This document shows, in pieces, positions 61,207-64,000 of a DNA stretch of 64,000 bases. Source of the DNA: CADCTP01 sp963849885. GTDB taxonomy: Bacteria; Actinomycetota; Actinomycetes; Mycobacteriales; CADCTP01. Where the stretch lies: positions 248,001 through 312,000 of the forward strand of contig CAWKIV010000009.1 in assembly GCA_963849885.1 (NCBI GenBank). Reading direction: 5' to 3'. The notes under the pieces were generated by a model. The model was not told the DNA's origin and did no database searches. It worked only from the letters and a program-made list of their open reading frames with translations. Made by a program: the position numbers and the translations under genes. Position 1 is the stretch's first letter. Each line of letters starts with the position of its first letter.

Positions 61207-63140
61207 CCCGCAGACGGTACCGACCCGGCGACGCCGAGGGGCGCCGGTCCGCCGACGTCGCCCGGCGCGCGCTGGCGCTCGAACTGGGTGCGGTAGAGCT
61301 CCGCGTACAGCCCGCCGGCGGCCAGCAGCTCGGCGTGCGTGCCGCTCTCCACCACCCGGCCGCCGTCGACCACCAGGATCTTGTCCGCGCCGAGCACGGT
61401 GGACAGCCGGTGCGCGATCACCAGCGAGGTCCGCCCCTCCAGCGCCGCGGCCAGCGCGTCCTGCACGGCGACCTCGGACTCCGAGTCCAGGTGCGCGGTC
61501 GCCTCGTCCAGGATCACGATGCCGGGCGCCTTGAGCAGCAGCCGGGCGATGGCCAGCCGCTGCTTCTCCCCGCCGGACAGCCGGTAGCCGCGGTCGCCGA
61601 CCACGGTGTCCAGCCCGTCCGGCAGCCCGGCGACCAGGTCGGCGATCCGCGCGGACTCCAGCGCGGCCCACATCTGCGCCTCGGTCGCCTCCGGCCGGGC
61701 GTACCGGAGGTTGTCCCCGATCGTCTCGTGGAACAGGTGCGCGTCCTGGGTGACCACCCCGATGGCGGCGTGCAGCGACTCCTGGGTGACGTCCCGGACG
61801 TCCTGCCCGCCGACCCGGACCGCGCCGGACCGGACGTCGTAGATCCGCGGCACCAGCTGGCTGATCGTGGTCTTGCCGGCCCCGGACGGGCCGACCAGCG
61901 CGATCAGCTCGCCCGGCGCGGCGGTGAAGGACACCCCGTGCAGCACCTCCTGCGCCGGCGCCTGGTCGAGCACCGCGACGTCCTCCAGCGAGGCCAGCGA
62001 CACCTCGGTCGCGGTCGGGTACGCGAAGCGCACGTCGTCGAACTCGATCGAGCGCGCCCCGGCCGGCAGCGCCACCGCGTCCGGCTTGTCCGCGACCATC
62101 GGCTCGATGTCGAGCACCTCGAAGACCCGGTCGAAGGAGACCAGCGCGCTCATCACGTCGACCCGCACGTTGGACAGCGCGGTCAGCGGGCCGTAGAGCC
62201 GGGACAGCAGCAGGGCCAGGGTGACCACGGTGCCGGCGTCCAGCCGGCCGGTCAGCGCGTAGTAGCCGCCCAGGCCGTAGACCAGCGCCTGGGCCAGCGC
62301 GGCGACCAGGGTGAGCGCGACGAAGAACATCCGCGCGTACATCGCCGAGACCACGCCGATGTCCCGCACCCGGGCGGCCCGGTCGGAGAACGACCCGGAC
62401 TCCTGCGCCGGCCGGCCGAACAGCTTCACCAGCAGCGCGCCGGAGACGTTGAAGCGCTCGGTCATCGTCGCGTTCATCGACGCGTTCAGCCCGTACGACT
62501 CCCGGGTGATCGCCTGCAGCCGGGCCCCGACCCGGCGGGCCGGCAGCACGAAGACCGGCAGCAGCACCAGCGACAGCGCGGTGATCTGCCAGGACAGCGA
62601 GAACATCACCGCCGCGGTGAGGACCAGGCCGATGACGTTGGAGACCACCCCGGACAGCGTCGAGGTGAAGGCCTGCTGGGCCCCGATGACGTCGTTGTTG
62701 AGCCGGCTGACCAGGGCGCCGGTCTGGGTCCGGGTGAAGAAGGCCAGCGGCATCCGCTGGACGTGGTCGAAGACCTGGGTGCGCAGGTCGAAGATCAGCC
62801 CCTCGCCGATGCGGGCCGAATACCACCGCTGGACCAGCGACAGGCCGGCGTCCAGCACCGCCAGCCCGGCGATGACCAGCGCGATCCGGACCACGGTGCC
62901 GGTCGTGCCGCCGCCGGTGATCACGTTGACCACCCGGCCGGCCAGCACCGGGGTGGCCACCCCGACCACCGCGCTGGCCGTCACGGTGAGCAGGAAGATC
63001 ACCAGGTGCCGCCGGTACGGCGCGGCGAAGCCGGCGATGCGCCGGGCGGTGCCGGGCGCGAGCTGCTGCCGGGTCACCGACCGGTCCTGCCGGTACGACG
63101 ACATGAGCTGCCACGGATTGTGGCCGCCGGGCACGGTCAT
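61203..63140 (-). CDS. ABC exporter (fused membrane and ATPase domains)
   Basis: The 645-residue half-transporter has six membrane helices (about residues 40-315) and an ATPase domain with Walker A GPSGAGKTT, the Q-loop in VVTQDAHLF, signature LSGGEKQRLAIARLLL, Walker B GIVILDEATAHLD and switch IAHRLSTV. It probably works as a homodimer exporting a lipid, drug or peptide. ATG 63140 follows AGGAGG at 7 nt; an in-frame GTG-like start 8 codons up lacks support. Co-translated with the DM13 gene. Confidence 0.93.
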   Translation of the reverse strand: MTVPGGHNPWQLMSSYRQDRSVTRQQLAPGTARRIAGFAAPYRRHLVIFLLTVTASAVVGVATPVLAGRVVNVITGGGTTGTVVRIALVIAGLAVLDAGLSLVQRWYSARIGEGLIFDLRTQVFDHVQRMPLAFFTRTQTGALVSRLNNDVIGAQQAFTSTLSGVVSNVIGLVLTAAVMFSLSWQITALSLVLLPVFVLPARRVGARLQAITRESYGLNASMNATMTERFNVSGALLVKLFGRPAQESGSFSDRAARVRDIGVVSAMYARMFFVALTLVAALAQALVYGLGGYYALTGRLDAGTVVTLALLLSRLYGPLTALSNVRVDVMSALVSFDRVFEVLDIEPMVADKPDAVALPAGARSIEFDDVRFAYPTATEVSLASLEDVAVLDQAPAQEVLHGVSFTAAPGELIALVGPSGAGKTTISQLVPRIYDVRSGAVRVGGQDVRDVTQESLHAAIGVVTQDAHLFHETIGDNLRYARPEATEAQMWAALESARIADLVAGLPDGLDTVVGDRGYRLSGGEKQRLAIARLLLKAPGIVILDEATAHLDSESEVAVQDALAAALEGRTSLVIAHRLSTVLGADKILVVDGGRVVESGTHAELLAAGGLYAELYRTQFERQRAPGDVGGPAPLGVAGSVPSAG

Positions 63141-63260
63141 CGCCCCACCTCCTGGTCGCCGCAACGCCAGGCTCTCACCACCGGCTTCCGCCGGTCAGCC
63201 GTGGGCGAACTCCCCACCCCCGCCGGTCCCGAGGAAATGTCGGTTTCGCCGGCCCGTTCC

Positions 63261-64000
63261 TCAAGACCGGCGCTGCTGGGCGGCCGCGGCGATGTCGACC
63301 AGCCGGCGCAGCTGGCCGGCCCGCTCGGCCGCCTCCTGGTCGGTCCGGGACCGGCCGGCGCCGCCGAGCAGCAGCGCCTTCATCTCCACCACCGCGTCCC
63401 GCGGCGGGGCCAGCAGCGCGGCGACCAGGTCGGCGGTGGCCGCGGCCAGCTCGGCCCGCGGCACCACCACGGTGGCCAGCCCGAGCCGGAGCGCCTCGTC
63501 GGCCCCCATCCGGCGTCCGGTCACGCAGATCTCCAGCGCCCGGGAGTAGCCGACGGTGTCCAGCAGCGGCGCGGTGCCGCCGAGGTCGGGCACCAGGCCG
63601 AGCCCGGTCTCCGCCATCGCCAGCTGGGCGTCGTCGGCGAGCACCCGCAGGTCGCAGGCCAGCGCCAGCTGGAAGCCGGCGCCGATCGCGTGGCCCTGCA
63701 CGGCGGCCACCGAGATCAGGTCCGGCCGGCGCAGCCAGCTGAAGCCCGCCTGCAGGTCGCGGATGGTCGCGTCCGCCTGCTCCGGCGGCATCGCGGCCAG
63801 CTCGGCGATCCCCGGCGCACCCGGGATCCCGCCGGGCGAGAACGCGGCCCGGTCCAGCCCGGCGGAGAAGGCGCGCCCCTCCCCGCGCACCACCACCACC
63901 CGGATGTCCCCCGGCAGCGACCGGCCGGCTTCGCGCAGAGCCGTCCACGTATGAGGCGTCTGCGCGTTGAGCCGGTCCGGGCGGTCCAGCACGACGGTGG
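63261..64000 (-). CDS. Enoyl-CoA hydratase/isomerase family protein (5' end beyond the window)
   Basis: About 246 residues are visible; the frame is open through base 64000, so the start lies outside. Crotonase-fold features are RPDRLNAQTPHTW, the oxyanion-hole loops GRAFSAGLD and VQGHAIGAGFQLALACDLR, and AETGLGLVPDLGGTAPL. The Glu pair used by hydratases is present only partly: Glu in AMAETGLG with Asp in VPDLGG, as in several isomerase or hydratase members. It probably acts in fatty acid breakdown. Confidence 0.88.
   Translation of the reverse strand, partial: TVVLDRPDRLNAQTPHTWTALREAGRSLPGDIRVVVVRGEGRAFSAGLDRAAFSPGGIPGAPGIAELAAMPPEQADATIRDLQAGFSWLRRPDLISVAAVQGHAIGAGFQLALACDLRVLADDAQLAMAETGLGLVPDLGGTAPLLDTVGYSRALEICVTGRRMGADEALRLGLATVVVPRAELAAATADLVAALLAPPRDAVVEMKALLLGGAGRSRTDQEAAERAGQLRRLVDIAAAAQQRRS

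Overview
The window is 64 kb of very high G+C DNA with frequent GTG starts and tightly overlapping genes, as expected of an Actinomycetes chromosome. The gene families agree: an InhA/FabI-type enoyl reductase, an Eis-like acetyltransferase, an actinobacterial ferrochelatase with C-terminal cysteines, a RipA-like NlpC/P60 hydrolase with an MtrA-type direct repeat upstream, a FadD15-like acyl-CoA ligase and an AfsR/SARP regulator. I see no rRNA, tRNA, insertion sequence, prophage or CRISPR array. The content looks like ordinary core and shell chromosome.

Layout. 1-2.3 kb: end of a metallophosphoesterase, an Sfp-type phosphopantetheinyl transferase and a frameshifted glucose-1-phosphate adenylyltransferase-like gene. 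2.3-7.7 kb: small membrane ORF, acyl-CoA ligase, LysR-type regulator with a 400-residue disordered tail, CPBP membrane protease. 7.7-14.7 kb: structured intergenic region, XRE regulator plus membrane-anchored ImmA/IrrE-type metalloprotease, secreted amidase, secreted penicillin-acylase-family enzyme, DUF6328 protein. 14.8-20.7 kb: Eis-like acetyltransferase, cobalt/nickel ECF transporter cbiMNQO, ArsR-MFS operon. 20.7-30.9 kb: SPFH/NfeD pair, DUF3097, a conserved hypothetical, a radical SAM/SPASM enzyme with a repeat-bearing Cys-rich tail, ferrochelatase, fabI-fabG, quinone oxidoreductase and a repeat-rich protein. 30.9-38.5 kb: SARP regulator, secreted three-repeat protein, VWA-DUF58-MoxR operon. 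38.7-47.5 kb: small putative Zn protein, RibD-like reductase, nadC, moaA, NlpC/P60, Sir2, aconitase and a globin remnant. 47.5-64 kb: RNA helicase, complete seven-subunit mrp Na+/H+ antiporter operon, SecDF fusion, KhtTU-type K+/H+ antiporter, atypical SDR, DM13 protein with ABC exporter, partial enoyl-CoA hydratase.

Three themes recur. (1) Many genes look leaderless: a -10 hexamer of form TAnnnT lies 5-8 nt before the start codon. Two divergent gene pairs are only 22 and 24 bp apart and have overlapping opposed -10 elements. (2) Two divergent intergenic regions (23.5 kb and 44.1 kb) carry the same array: three direct then inverted copies of an 11-bp box CGAGYGACGCC, spaced about two helical turns apart. 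(3) Gene junctions have been partially duplicated: a seven-copy 31/32-bp repeat between mrpA and mrpB, an aborted mrpE copy before mrpE, and a tandem copy of the moaA 3' end.

Nine single-base indels break otherwise intact genes (glgC-like, MFS tail, four in one repeat-rich gene, SARP regulator, globin, SecDF). One of these genes, secDF, is normally needed for efficient protein export, so consensus errors are the simplest explanation for most of them. The globin also lacks its N-terminus and may be truly decayed.
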